Shown here: positions 16,547 to 25,263 of the stretch, in pieces | Layout: every line of letters starts with the position of its first letter | Numbering within the stretch: position 1 is the stretch's first letter | Assembly: GCF_000797495.1 (NCBI RefSeq) | Contig: NZ_JTGN01000012.1 | Coordinates: 136,973 to 192,552, forward strand | From: Robinsoniella peoriensis | GTDB lineage: Bacteria; Bacillota; Clostridia; Lachnospirales; Lachnospiraceae | Direction: 5' to 3' | Length of the DNA: 55,580 bases | Notes under the pieces: generated by a model | Seen by the model: only the letters and a program-made list of their open reading frames with translations | Told to the model about the DNA's origin: nothing | Databases searched by the model: none | Position numbers and translations under genes: made by a program

Positions 16547-17698
16547 TTATTCTTCTGTCGCAGAAGTCTCCTCTGAAGAAGCCTCTGTTGTTGCAGCCGG
16601 TGTTTTAACAAACTCCTGTAAGTCAGCCGGAATCTCAAGTCCCAGTTCTTCTGCTGCATCTTTGTTGATTACGGTATCAACATCTTTTAAATACTCGATA
16701 GGCATAGCCGCAGGATCACTTTCGCCGGCTAAAATTTTAGCAGCCTGTGCCCCTGTCTGTTTACCCAGATTGAAGTAATTAATACCTCTGGTTGCAAGGC
16801 CTCCGTTATTCACCATTCCTTCTTCACCGCAGATGATCGGAATACCAGCCGGATTTGCTACCATAGAAACAGTCTGCATTCCTGCTGCAATCATATTATC
16901 AGTAGGCGCATAAATAGCATCTACTTTACCAACCAGGTTCTGAACTACCTGCTGGATCTCGTTAGAGTTAGAAACAGTTGCATCCTGTGTCTCCAATCCG
17001 ATTGCTTCTGCAGCTTCTTTTGCCATATCAGCCTGGATCTTGGAATTGGTTTCACTGGAGCAGTAAAGGATTGCAATTTTCTTTGCATCCGGCAGCATTT
17101 CCTTTAATAAGTCCATCTGCTCTTTTACCGGTGTCAAATCAGATGTTCCGGTAATATTTGCACCCGGCGCTTCGTTTGATTCAACTAATCCGCTTGCTGC
17201 AGGATCTGTAACTGCTGTAAGTACAATAGGAATCTGCTCTGTTGCATTTGCGCATGCCTGTGCTGCAGGTGTTGCAATTGCAAGAATTAAATCTGACTGG
17301 TCATTAACCAGTTTGGACGCAATGGTACTGCAGTTTGACTGGTCGCCCTGAGCATTCTGGTAATCAATCTGGATATTTTCTCCGTCTACGTATCCAGCTT
17401 CCTTCAAGCCCTCTACAAACCCTTCATAAGCCGCATCCAAAGCATCATGCTGCACCAACTGACAGACACCAATCTTATAGACCTTATCCGTATCTGCTTT
17501 TGCTGCACTTGCTGTTTCTGCAGCATCCGTGTCTCCTGCTGCGTCTGTGGCAGCGCCTTCTGCAGCGGCACCCTCTGTAGAAGCTGCGCTTGTCTCTTTT
17601 GATGCTGAAGTCTCAGTGCTTCCACTATTTGAACCGCATCCAACAGCCATAGAAACAACAAGACCCATTGCTAATAACATAGATAATGCTTTTTTCAT
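16547..17698 (-). CDS. ABC transporter substrate-binding lipoprotein (TrpX-like)
   Basis: Extracellular lipoprotein of the ABC_sub_bind family (TrpX type). The signal peptide MKKALSMLLAMGLVVSMAVGC ends in a lipobox with the lipid-bearing cysteine at residue 21, followed by a 45-residue Ser/Ala/Thr/Glu linker. The binding fold runs from YKIGVCQLVQHDALDAAYEG to residue 365, with IATPAAQACANAT, VLTAVTDPAASGLV and TSDLTPVKEQMDLLKEM, all typical for the family. The C-terminus carries an unusual 18-residue Thr/Glu/Ser-rich tail. First gene of the operon, behind its own promoter. Confidence 0.93.
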   Translation of the reverse strand: MKKALSMLLAMGLVVSMAVGCGSNSGSTETSASKETSAASTEGAAAEGAATDAAGDTDAAETASAAKADTDKVYKIGVCQLVQHDALDAAYEGFVEGLKEAGYVDGENIQIDYQNAQGDQSNCSTIASKLVNDQSDLILAIATPAAQACANATEQIPIVLTAVTDPAASGLVESNEAPGANITGTSDLTPVKEQMDLLKEMLPDAKKIAILYCSSETNSKIQADMAKEAAEAIGLETQDATVSNSNEIQQVVQNLVGKVDAIYAPTDNMIAAGMQTVSMVANPAGIPIICGEEGMVNNGGLATRGINYFNLGKQTGAQAAKILAGESDPAAMPIEYLKDVDTVINKDAAEELGLEIPADLQEFVKTPAATTEASSEETSATEE

Positions 17699-17769
17699 AA
17701 TATCCTCACTCCTATTTTCTTTTCCGAATCAACGCTTTCTCGCATTAAAGCGTCATGTTCATAAATGTG

Positions 17770-17798
17770 ACTATACACTATTTCAAGAAAAAGGTCAA
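17770..17798 (-). promoter_or_regulatory. Promoter of the TrpXYZ-like transporter operon
   Basis: Minus-strand TTGACC (17,793-17,798) and TATAGT (17,770-17,775) are 17 bases apart. The leader of about 65 bases contains a small ACGCTTT/AAAGCGT stem but is too short for a tryptophan T-box. Confidence 0.65.
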
Positions 17799-17829
17799 TA
17801 TATTATATGAAAAAATTCAATAAATCCCA

Positions 17830-18708
17830 CTATTTTTTGTAAAATGTACCATAAAGTTTTGACATAGTAGAGGATATCGCTCCCGTAGGACAGGATTTTT
17901 TGCATTTCCCGCAGCGGATACATTCTGCACTGTTTGGCGTCTCATATACCGGTATATTCATTTCACATACTTTCTGGCATTTTTTACAATTTATACATTT
18001 TTTATCATCCACTTTATAGCGGTAAATGGACACTTTGTTAAAGCATCCGTATATTGCACCTAATGGGCAAAGATATCTGCAGAATGGGCGGTATATTACG
18101 ATTGACAGCACTATGATTAAAATCAGGATTCCCATCTTCCAGTTGAACAGAAAGCCGATCGCTTCCTGCAGCGGAGGATTGGCTGATACCAGCGGAATAC
18201 CGCCAAAAAGTGTTCCCGAAGGACAAATCCACTTACAGAACCAGGGGTCTCCATTTCCCAGAAGATTTACCGCAAACATCGGTAGTATGATAACAAATAC
18301 AACCAGAATTATGTATTTCAGATACTTTAAAAACTTATCACCCGGAACCTTCCGTATTTTTACCGGAAACGGAATCTTATGAAGCAAATCCTGAACAAGT
18401 CCAAAAGGACACAGCCACCCGCAGATAAAGCGGCCGAAGAAAGCTCCGAATGCCATCAGAAAACCAATTACATAGAAAGAGAACTGGTATTTCCGGCTGC
18501 CCAGCACCGCCTGAAGCGAACCAATGGGGCAAGACCCCAATGCTCCCGGACAAGAATAGCAGTTCAAACCCGGCACACAGAGATTTTTTGTACTTCCTTT
18601 AAAAATGGTCCCACCCAGAAATCCATTCACATAACCATTTGAAACAGCTGTAAATGCAATTTGTACAACGAGACGTATGTGATTCCTTAATTTTGTCAAT
18701 ATTCCCAT
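17830..18708 (-). CDS. Membrane 4Fe-4S protein of the NapH/CcoG-like type
   Basis: Polytopic membrane protein with Fe-S clusters, probably moving electrons across or along the membrane. About five hydrophobic segments alternate with cysteine motifs: CYSCPGALGSCPIG near residue 50, CGWLCPFGLVQDL, CKWICPSG and CRYLCPLGAIYGC, and two C-terminal ferredoxin motifs CINCKKCQKVC and CIRCGKCKKSCP. This matches the NapH/RdxA-like quinol-interacting group, without assigning a partner. The ATG at 18,708 is chosen because AGGAGG lies six bases upstream; it follows the CD1871A-type gene by 11 bp, so the two are surely cotranslated. Confidence 0.88.
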   Translation of the reverse strand: MGILTKLRNHIRLVVQIAFTAVSNGYVNGFLGGTIFKGSTKNLCVPGLNCYSCPGALGSCPIGSLQAVLGSRKYQFSFYVIGFLMAFGAFFGRFICGWLCPFGLVQDLLHKIPFPVKIRKVPGDKFLKYLKYIILVVFVIILPMFAVNLLGNGDPWFCKWICPSGTLFGGIPLVSANPPLQEAIGFLFNWKMGILILIIVLSIVIYRPFCRYLCPLGAIYGCFNKVSIYRYKVDDKKCINCKKCQKVCEMNIPVYETPNSAECIRCGKCKKSCPTGAISSTMSKLYGTFYKK

Positions 18709-18719
18709 CTTACGCCTCC

Positions 18720-18869
18720 TTATCCGATCCCAATGCATTCCAGGCATATATTGGTTGCCTTTTGGAACACCGTTGCTGCTTCCCCGTTAAACACGCCTAC
18801 AATGAGGAATACTGCGGCTGCGCATATGATAACAAGGGCTGCTTTGTTTTCTTTTAAAAATTTTACCAT
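18720..18869 (-). CDS. CD1871A-family small CXXC membrane protein
   Basis: A 49-residue protein: a short charged N-terminus, one hydrophobic helix (AALVIICAAAVFLIVGVF) and a C-terminal CLECIGIG motif. This fits the CD1871A family of CXXC proteins of clostridia, which is commonly encoded next to NapH-like Fe-S proteins. The CXXC pair is placed at the membrane surface and could act as a redox or haem/cluster ligand; its role is unknown. GGAGG lies upstream of the ATG, and the stop is 11 bp before the Fe-S gene. Confidence 0.82.
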   Translation of the reverse strand: MVKFLKENKAALVIICAAAVFLIVGVFNGEAATVFQKATNICLECIGIG

Positions 18870-18949
18870 CTGTTTTCCTCCAATTTGATTAATTGCGGCA
18901 GTTTAAAACACGTTTTAGTATAACATTCCCGGGAAAAAGTTGCAAGCGA

Positions 18950-18986
18950 AGACAAAACCAGGGGCATCTGTGACCGATGCCCCTGG
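18950..18986 (-). terminator. Terminator after the Ig-like protein gene
   Basis: CCAGGGGCATC and GATGCCCCTGG form a perfect 11-bp stem with a 7-base loop, followed on the minus strand by TTTTGTCTT. It lies 12 bases after the stop codon. Confidence 0.85.
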
Positions 18987-18998
18987 TACTCTTGCCCA

Positions 18999-20060
18999 TT
19001 ATTTATATGACGTAAACCCGATATCCTTCATGGAAAGGCCTGTCTGGCTTCTCAGCAGATAATCCCAGTTCATAAACGATAACTGCAGTCCCAAATTAGC
19101 TGTTTCCTGTATACCACTCTCAGTCACTATCCCTGAATAATTGCTTATCGTAAAGTAAACCTTAGAATTCCTCTTATATTTCGATGCATTAAATTCCGCA
19201 GTTGCCCTGAACCCGGCATATGAATTGTTGACCGAAAAAATAAGTTCAGGTTTGATCAAATCAGATCTGACCGTTTCTACCTTCATGGAAAACCCCAGGC
19301 TTGCTTCGCTTTCATCAAATACACTTAAAAAACTAAACCTGTCATATGCACTCTCATATACGATGCCAAATGTATAGCCTGAACGGGCATCTGTTTGTTT
19401 GATAAACCTATTTCCGGAGCTGTTTCTTTCCCCATAGGAGAGAATGAAATTTTTTAATTTAGTATGGCTTGCGGAAATGGATTTATCAGGTGAATCTGTT
19501 TTTGCAATTACCTTAATGGTGCAGGTAAATTTCTTTCCGGCTACTTTAGCAGTTATGGTTGCACTCCCAGTCTTTTTCCCTTCTACCTTACCTTTTTTTG
19601 TTACTGTTGCAACGGAGTTTCTTGAACTGCTCCAGGTAACCTTCTGCTTTGTTTTTTCCAACTTCAGATTATAAGTCTGTCCCACCTTAAGGGTCTTACT
19701 TTTGGCACTTAATTTGGGAACTTCTACCCTGACGCTGCCTTTATATTTCTTGCCTCCGACATTTGCCGTTATATTAGCCGAACCACCGGACTTTGCGACC
19801 AGTGTTCCATCTTTTTTGACCTCTGCAATTTTCCTATTGCTAATAGACCAGGTAACTCTTTTCTTTGTTCCTGTCACCTTCAGCTTTTTTCGCTGTCCCT
19901 TAATCAAGGTAACATTCTTTGGTACAATTTTTATGCCAGCCGCCTTTACCATGGAAACATTCTGAGTAAGCGGTAATACATCCGGGACTACACTAAAAAA
20001 TACCAGCGCCGCCGCTACTCCCAATAACAATCTTTTTACTTTACTCCCTGCTCCGCACAT
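18999..20060 (-). CDS. Secreted protein with two bacterial Ig-like (Big_2) domains
   Basis: Exported protein of 353 residues. A signal peptide (KRLLLGVAAALVFFSVVP) ends near AAG at about residue 42. Two Big_2 repeats follow: IVPKNVTLIKGQRKKLKV...GSANITANVGGKKYKGSVRV (about 44-113) and LSAKSKTLKVGQTYNLKL...GSATITAKVAGKKFTCTIKV (about 117-187). The C-terminal 160 residues are a beta-rich domain I do not recognise. No LPXTG or cell-wall anchor is seen, so it is probably released or loosely bound. It stands alone between a terminator and a decayed regulator. AGGAGG lies six bases before the ATG. Confidence 0.85.
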   Translation of the reverse strand: MCGAGSKVKRLLLGVAAALVFFSVVPDVLPLTQNVSMVKAAGIKIVPKNVTLIKGQRKKLKVTGTKKRVTWSISNRKIAEVKKDGTLVAKSGGSANITANVGGKKYKGSVRVEVPKLSAKSKTLKVGQTYNLKLEKTKQKVTWSSSRNSVATVTKKGKVEGKKTGSATITAKVAGKKFTCTIKVIAKTDSPDKSISASHTKLKNFILSYGERNSSGNRFIKQTDARSGYTFGIVYESAYDRFSFLSVFDESEASLGFSMKVETVRSDLIKPELIFSVNNSYAGFRATAEFNASKYKRNSKVYFTISNYSGIVTESGIQETANLGLQLSFMNWDYLLRSQTGLSMKDIGFTSYK

Positions 20061-20077
20061 AACTTTCCTCCTAAATT

Positions 20078-20620
20078 CATGGACAACATTCCTCTGTTTT
20101 CAGGTTGCTGCCCGATTGTCGCACCAATCACACTTTGTCAATCAAATACATCTGTCTGCTTACGATATCATTTGTAATAATGCGAATTCTTTTCTGCATG
20201 TCCACTTTGGCTATTTCCTCACAAATGCTATAATCGCCCGGATTTACTACATAAATCGCATCCAGATCCGGTGTGGCTCTAACCAATTCACATAAGACAG
20301 CCTTTGGGTATCTTCCATATCAAGATTCATAAAAACTATGGGTACGTTTTTTGCATCCATTTTTTTATGAAAACTGCTATCGACTCCATCTGCAGCGGCA
20401 GTATCGCAATTCCGTCCGGCGCATCCGCTTCTACCTGTGCAAGCAGGGGCTCAATAGTCCGGTCCGACAACTCCTTGATCAGATATAACTTTACACTGAC
20501 TCCAAAAGCCTCCAGTTCTTTCGCCTTTTCACGTGCTGCTTTATAGCGGTTATTGAGTACCCTGTCTACCGTTCCTCTTGAGACACCGGCTATTTCAGCA
20601 ATCTTACTAATTGTCACCAT
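20078..20620 (-). pseudogene. Decayed LacI-family regulator
   Basis: The N-terminus is a clear LacI-type helix-turn-helix (MVTISKIAEIAGVSRGTVDRVLNN). The frame is lost near base 20,365 within an A run: the ORF continues to a stop at KKWMQKTYP, whereas the next frame gives the expected MDAKNVPIVFMNLDMEDTQ. A second lesion near 20,305 removes the middle of the sugar-binding domain and joins to ELVRATPDLDAIYVVNPGDY and, further on, GATIGQQPENRG, the family's C-terminal signature. The remnant runs into the Ig-like gene's ribosome binding site. Two independent lesions make a functional product very unlikely. Confidence 0.85.
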
Positions 20621-20731
20621 TCATTATCTATTCCTCATCAGTATTTAGAATTACGGGAGTACGAAAGTTCAGAACGATCCGTATATATGATAATAATTAT
20701 AACATCATTTCTAACTTGTGTTAATACAAAT

Positions 20732-21141
20732 TTAAATTATTTTCTCAAAATCCAGAGTGCCATAGTACTTCTCCAGGCTATCGAGATTGTATATTGCCAT
20801 CGCATTTACTAAACCATTACAGGTATCGTTATCATCACCCTTATTCTTTGCCGCCGCACCAGAAAATTCACTGTATTCTGTATCAACCATACGGATGTCA
20901 TAAATCCTTCACATTGTATGCCCGGCATTGCATAATCATACATAATTCCGAGAGTGGACAACCCTTGCTGCATCCCCCTGGTTACTATTTTCCCCAGCAA
21001 TGCCAGTTTTTCATCCCTGCTATATCCTGCAATCCGCATTAAATCAGGAATCACCTCCTGAAACGAACAGTCTCCGCAAAGCAGGTCCACATCTTTATTC
21101 TCCTCATACACGGCCAACATGCTTCTCATAGCAAACATCAC
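20732..21141 (-). pseudogene. Frameshifted remnant of an unknown protein
   Basis: A 110-codon frame (21,141 to 20,809) lacks a ribosome binding site and its own start. A frameshift near 20,905 restores a longer product: after ...AMPGIQCEG the next frame reads IYDIRMVDTEYSEFSGAAAK and continues through NGLVNAMAIYNLDSLEKYYG to a TAA at 20,732. The combined product is soluble and weakly helical; I recognise no family. With the broken LacI gene beside it, it marks a decaying locus. Confidence 0.6.
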
Positions 21142-21225
21142 ACTTGTTGCGTCAATCTTGACTTACCTATGAGTTATGATAATGTTCTGGATATAGACTA
21201 TTTCCTACCTATTTTCCTTTAAAGC

Positions 21226-21271
21226 AAAAAAAGACTTCATGCCAGTCTCCATCGGAAACAAACATAAAGTC
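21226..21271 (-). terminator. Terminator after yebC
   Basis: GACTTTATG and CATGAAGTC (one G-T pair) form a stem followed on the minus strand by a run of seven T, 27 bases past the yebC stop. Confidence 0.75.
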
Positions 21272-21297
21272 CTGTTCTCATAATTATTTAATCTGCC

Positions 21298-22026
21298 TTA
21301 CTCGTCCCAGTTATGGTATACATTCTGTACATCATCGTCTTCATCCAAAAGGTCTAAGGTTTTCTGCAGATTCTTAACCGCAGTTTCATCCGTCAATTCC
21401 ACATAATTTTGCGGAATCATGGTTACTTCTGCTTCCGCCATCCGGATGCCTTCTTTTTCCAACGCTTCACGCACGTTACTGAATTCATCAGGATCTGTAA
21501 TGATCTCATAACTGTCCTCTTCTTCCTGGAAGTCCTCTGCGCCTGCATCCAAAGCAATCATCATTAAATCATCTGCGTCCATTTCACATTCTTCTTTGTC
21601 AATGATGATCTGCCCTTTTTTATCAAAGCTATAGGACACACATCCGGGTGTTCCGATGCTTCCGCTTCCTTTTGTAAAAGCACTTCTTACATTGGCAGCT
21701 GTACGATTCTTATTATCGGTAAGTGCATCTACAATGATAGCAATACCGCTAGGACCATAGCCTTCATAGGAAACATATTCATAATTAACTGCATTTGCAT
21801 CACCGGCAGCTTTTTTAATCCCACGGTCTATGGTATCATTTGGCATGTTATTGGCTTTCGCTTTTGCAATTACATCACGAAGTCTGCTGTTATTATCCGG
21901 ATCAGCTCCGCCTTCTTTTACGGCAACAGCGATTTCTCTTCCAATTATGGTAAAGATCTTACCTTTCGCAGCATCATTTTTTTCCTTTTTGTGTTTAATA
22001 TTGGCAAATTTTGAATGTCCTGACAT
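21298..22026 (-). CDS. yebC: YebC/PmpR-family protein
   Basis: Cytoplasmic YebC/TACO1 family protein, variously described as a DNA-binding regulator and as a translation factor that helps ribosomes through difficult proline-rich stretches. Standard N-terminus MSGHSKFANIKHKKEKNDAAKG, then GREIAVAVKEGGADPDNNSRLR, YEGYGPSGIAIIVDALTDN and the acidic C-terminus ending in LLDEDDDVQNVYHNWDE. At 242 residues the length is normal. It follows a CorC-type gene by 24 bp and ends in a terminator, so it closes this leftward run. Confidence 0.96.
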   Translation of the reverse strand: MSGHSKFANIKHKKEKNDAAKGKIFTIIGREIAVAVKEGGADPDNNSRLRDVIAKAKANNMPNDTIDRGIKKAAGDANAVNYEYVSYEGYGPSGIAIIVDALTDNKNRTAANVRSAFTKGSGSIGTPGCVSYSFDKKGQIIIDKEECEMDADDLMMIALDAGAEDFQEEEDSYEIITDPDEFSNVREALEKEGIRMAEAEVTMIPQNYVELTDETAVKNLQKTLDLLDEDDDVQNVYHNWDE

Positions 22027-22050
22027 CTTGATTACTCCTTTTATCTTTCT

Positions 22051-23412
22051 TTATTCTTTTGTTATTTCTTTCGGAATCTCTTCCTCTGATTTGCTGACTC
22101 TTACTTTTTGTATAGTTTTGTTGGCAACGTTTAATATCTTAAACGCATAACCGTCTACTATAATTTCTGAGTCTTCTTTTTCGTCCGGTATTTTATCCAG
22201 ACGGTAAATCAAATATCCATTTAATGTTTCAAAATCATCTGACTGAAGCTCTATATGAAGTATTTCTTCTACATCTTCAAGGGGCGTCATACCATCCATA
22301 ATATATTTCCCGTCCGGCAGTTCCTCGATCAGCATCTCATCCAGATCATATTCATCCATAATATTCCCAACGATCTCTTCCAGGATATCTTCTAATGCGA
22401 TTAACCCTGCTGTCTGGCCATACTCATCTGCAACGATTACCATCTGAAGCTTTTTGGACTGCATACTCTGGAACAAAAGATTAATGTTCCTGGTCTCCGG
22501 AATAAATATGGCCGGCCGGATTAATTCGGGTATATCTTTGATTGCCCAATTGTCATATCCTTTTCTGGTATGAAAACGCATGGCATCTTTTAAATGCAGA
22601 ATGCCGGTAATATTATCGATATTATCCTCAAATACCGGAAATCTGGAATTCGTACTGTCCAGCATAAACTGCAGGCTTTCCTTGAGGGTTTTTTCCTCAT
22701 TTACCGCTATAATATTCTTCCTGTGGGTCATAATATCCTGGGCTTCTTTATCCCGGAATTCAAATATATTATTAATCATCTCCGCTTCACTTGCTTCCAG
22801 GACTCCCTGTTCATGGCCTTCGTTTACCATAGAGATAATTTCCTCTTCCGTTACATCATCCTGCAATTTCTTCGGATCAATTCCAAAAAGCCGGATAATT
22901 ACATTTACAACTGATGTAAATAAATATGTAACGGGACTAAACAGAACCACGATTGTATGCACAAGCGTTACCTGTCCAAATGCCCATTTCCTGCAATAAT
23001 GCGCTCCCAGTTTTTTCGGGAGCAGTATGCCAAATGTATACAAAAGAAAAAGCATACAGACAACTGCCAAAAACGCATTTATAAAAAGATAAACACCCAT
23101 CGGCAATATTTGTCCGAGACCGGTTCTATCCAGGACCAGCTTCCATAAAGCAGTTGCCGGATGCATCATTACTCCGCCCGTCAGCATACAGACAAGGGTT
23201 GTTGTGACCTGAATTGTGCTAATCAGCTGGTCCGGAGCCTCCTTGGCGCGCAGAAGCATCCTGGCTTTACTGCTGCCCTGTGCCTCTTCCCGCTCCAATT
23301 CGCCTTCATTCAGTGCCTGAACGGCAGATCCAAATCCAAATAATACTGCATCCAGCAATATAAATATTAAAAAAACGATGAATCCTGTCGCAGGACTCCC
23401 ACCACTATCCAT
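22051..23412 (-). CDS. CNNM/CorC (HlyC-like) family membrane protein
   Basis: Integral membrane protein of the CNNM/CorC family, linked to magnesium or cobalt homeostasis. Residues 1-190 form the DUF21 transmembrane domain with four hydrophobic segments (GFIVFLIFILLDAVLFGFGS first). Two CBS domains follow (IMTHRKNIIAVNEE... and LIRPAIFIPETRNINLLFQ...), then the CorC_HlyC domain (about 365-440, starting near GKYIMDGMTPLEDVEEIL). The N-terminal loop (ALNEGELEREEAQ) carries the acidic/Glu features of the metal site. Length 453. The ATG lies 136 bp downstream of mazF and the stop 24 bp upstream of yebC. Confidence 0.9.
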   Translation of the reverse strand: MDSGGSPATGFIVFLIFILLDAVLFGFGSAVQALNEGELEREEAQGSSKARMLLRAKEAPDQLISTIQVTTTLVCMLTGGVMMHPATALWKLVLDRTGLGQILPMGVYLFINAFLAVVCMLFLLYTFGILLPKKLGAHYCRKWAFGQVTLVHTIVVLFSPVTYLFTSVVNVIIRLFGIDPKKLQDDVTEEEIISMVNEGHEQGVLEASEAEMINNIFEFRDKEAQDIMTHRKNIIAVNEEKTLKESLQFMLDSTNSRFPVFEDNIDNITGILHLKDAMRFHTRKGYDNWAIKDIPELIRPAIFIPETRNINLLFQSMQSKKLQMVIVADEYGQTAGLIALEDILEEIVGNIMDEYDLDEMLIEELPDGKYIMDGMTPLEDVEEILHIELQSDDFETLNGYLIYRLDKIPDEKEDSEIIVDGYAFKILNVANKTIQKVRVSKSEEEIPKEITKE

Positions 23413-23548
23413 TTGTAAAAATACTCCTTCTTGTTGTACTGTTAAGTGCGAAAGAAAATCACTTTCAAAGTTACCCTATTCAGGGGTTTAACAATGAAAC
23501 AGTTACATATCAATAGAAAATATATCATCTTCCCGGGAATTAGTCAAG

Positions 23549-23896
23549 TTATGTAGATAATTCCAGACTGATTTTAAGTGCCCGGTCTACCTGACGTAAG
23601 ATTTCCATATCCAGATGACACACTCTGTCTTTTAATCGTTTTTTATCGATGGTACGAAGCTGTTCCAGAAGAATGACCGAATCTTTTACGATTGCATATT
23701 TTCCAGCATCTATTTCCACATGGGTTGGCAGCTTCGCCTTATTCATCTTCGATGTAATGGCAGCACAGATCACTGTTGGGCTGTGCTTATTTCCAATATC
23801 ATTCTGAATAATCAGAACAGGCCGGATTCCCCCTTGTTCGGACCCAATTACCGGCCGCAGGTCCGCATAAAAAATATCTCCACGTTTAATAATCAC
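23549..23896 (-). CDS. MazF/NdoA-type endoribonuclease toxin
   Basis: Sequence-specific mRNA interferase of the MazF/PemK family. The 115-residue product (GTG start, IIKRGDIFYADLRPVIGSEQGG) has the conserved N-terminal beta-barrel with the catalytic arginine in RPVLIIQND and threonine/serine in AAITSK. The GTG at 23,896 is chosen over the upstream ATG at 23,917 because a GGAG site precedes it and family members begin just there. It lies downstream of alr, as ndoA (endoA) does in Bacillus. In Bacillus an antitoxin gene separates them; here the 197-bp gap holds only a palindromic element. Confidence 0.9.
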   Translation of the reverse strand: MIIKRGDIFYADLRPVIGSEQGGIRPVLIIQNDIGNKHSPTVICAAITSKMNKAKLPTHVEIDAGKYAIVKDSVILLEQLRTIDKKRLKDRVCHLDMEILRQVDRALKISLELST

Positions 23897-23991
23897 ACAT
23901 TTCACACTCCGATTCATACGTTATGGCTAATTAAAGATTAACTCTAGTATTTCCATATTCTTCATGAGTATGCATCTTTGTGTTCATATTC

Positions 23992-24080
23992 TTGCGGCAT
24001 CGGCCCAAACGGACAAACTTGATGTCCGTCCGGCGAATGCCGCAAGGATCCAATACCCTGCAGCAGGCTGCAGGGTATTG
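23992..24080. repeat. Double-hairpin element between alr and mazF
   Basis: Two adjoining inverted repeats occupy the gap. TTGCGGCAT (23,992-24,000) pairs with ATGCCGCAA (24,037-24,045) and encloses CGGACA/TGTCCG. Immediately after, CAATACCCTGCAG pairs perfectly with CTGCAGGGTATTG (24,051-24,080; 13-bp stem, 4-base loop). The layout and the GGCGAA core resemble the element in the acsC-acsE gap, although the sequences differ. There is no strong U tract. Confidence 0.75.
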
Positions 24081-24093
24081 AACTTACCGGGCA

Positions 24094-25263
24094 TTATTCG
24101 TTAAAATAATCCCTCGTCAACACAATCTCCCCTTTGTGGACATATACCCTGGGTATCCGTTTACCAATATCACAGACAAATTCATACGGAAAACGTCCGC
24201 AGATACTGCTTAAGTCTTCTACCGGCAGGATTGCCCCCTCGCTCTCCCCAAACAGCGTAACTTCATCCAATTCCTTTGCTTCATCGATTTCACTGATATC
24301 CACCATAAACTGATCCATGCAGACTCTCCCCAGAATCGGCGCTTTTTTTCCATGAATCAAAACCCATCCTTTACCTGACAGGCTGCGTGGATAACCATCT
24401 CCATATCCCACCGGAATCGTAGCCACCTTTGTTTTCTTTTCTGTAACAAACGTGCCACCATAACTGACAGGAATTCCTGCTTCTAATTCCTTTATGTAAA
24501 CAATATGGCTCTTGAGCTGCATTACAGGCTTAAGCGGAACACTCTCCTTCTTTACTTCCTGGGAAGGATAAATTCCGTAAATACTGATGCCGGGACGCAC
24601 TGCGTCCATATTCGCTTCCGGAAGATCGATAATCCCTGCACTGTTGCTGCAATGTTTGAGGGGAATCCTAATCCCTGCTGCCGACAATTTTTCCAAAAAG
24701 TCCTGACAGCGCGCAAACTGCCCCCATGCACTGGTTTTATCTGCTTCATCCGATCTGGCGAAGTGGGTAAACAGCCCTTCTATCTTAAGGTTTGGTAATT
24801 TAGCAATTTCCAGGATCACTTCAATACTCTCTTTTGTATCTGTAAATCCAATCCTGCTCATTCCCGTATCTAATCCCAGATGAACATAGATCGTCTTTCC
24901 CTGTCTTCCCGCTTCCTCCGACAGGGCTATAGCCGTATCCAATTTGAACACGACCGGTCGTATATCAAGCCTTACCAGCATTTCAAAATGTTCTTCAAAC
25001 GTATAGCCTAAAATCAGAATAGGCTTTTGGATTTGGTTCCTTTTAAGAATCTGAGCCTCTTCCGCAGTTGCAACGGCAAATCCCCAGATATAATCATAAT
25101 CTTCCACAAGCTTTGCCACAGGAACTGCCCCATGTCCGTATCCGTCGGTTTTTACCACTGCAATCATCCTGGTTTCCGGATTTGTATTTGCTCTCATGTT
25201 CTTAAAGTTTTCTTCTACGGCATCCAGGCTGATGACAGCGCAGACCCTGCTATATTTCTGCAT
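24094..25263 (-). CDS. alr: Alanine racemase
   Basis: PLP enzyme making D-alanine for peptidoglycan. The PLP lysine is K38 in VVKTDGYGHGAVPVAKL; the catalytic tyrosine lies in PVSYGGTFVT and the C-terminal domain shows GRVCMDQFMVDIS. With the start at 25,263 (ATG, GAGGAGAAAAGG upstream) the protein has 389 residues, the normal length; the frame extends 32 codons further upstream but only inside the coding part of nnrD. The start codon overlaps the end of nnrD by 14 bp, so the two are translationally coupled. Confidence 0.96.
   Translation of the reverse strand: MQKYSRVCAVISLDAVEENFKNMRANTNPETRMIAVVKTDGYGHGAVPVAKLVEDYDYIWGFAVATAEEAQILKRNQIQKPILILGYTFEEHFEMLVRLDIRPVVFKLDTAIALSEEAGRQGKTIYVHLGLDTGMSRIGFTDTKESIEVILEIAKLPNLKIEGLFTHFARSDEADKTSAWGQFARCQDFLEKLSAAGIRIPLKHCSNSAGIIDLPEANMDAVRPGISIYGIYPSQEVKKESVPLKPVMQLKSHIVYIKELEAGIPVSYGGTFVTEKKTKVATIPVGYGDGYPRSLSGKGWVLIHGKKAPILGRVCMDQFMVDISEIDEAKELDEVTLFGESEGAILPVEDLSSICGRFPYEFVCDIGKRIPRVYVHKGEIVLTRDYFNE

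Noticed and set aside
17699..17829. Tryptophan T-box before the TrpX-like gene
   Set aside because: The transcribed leader is about 65 bases, too short, and lacks the T-box sequence and a terminator.
22594..22914. Rightward 106-codon frame
   Set aside because: It is an antisense shadow of the CorC-type gene, without ribosome site.
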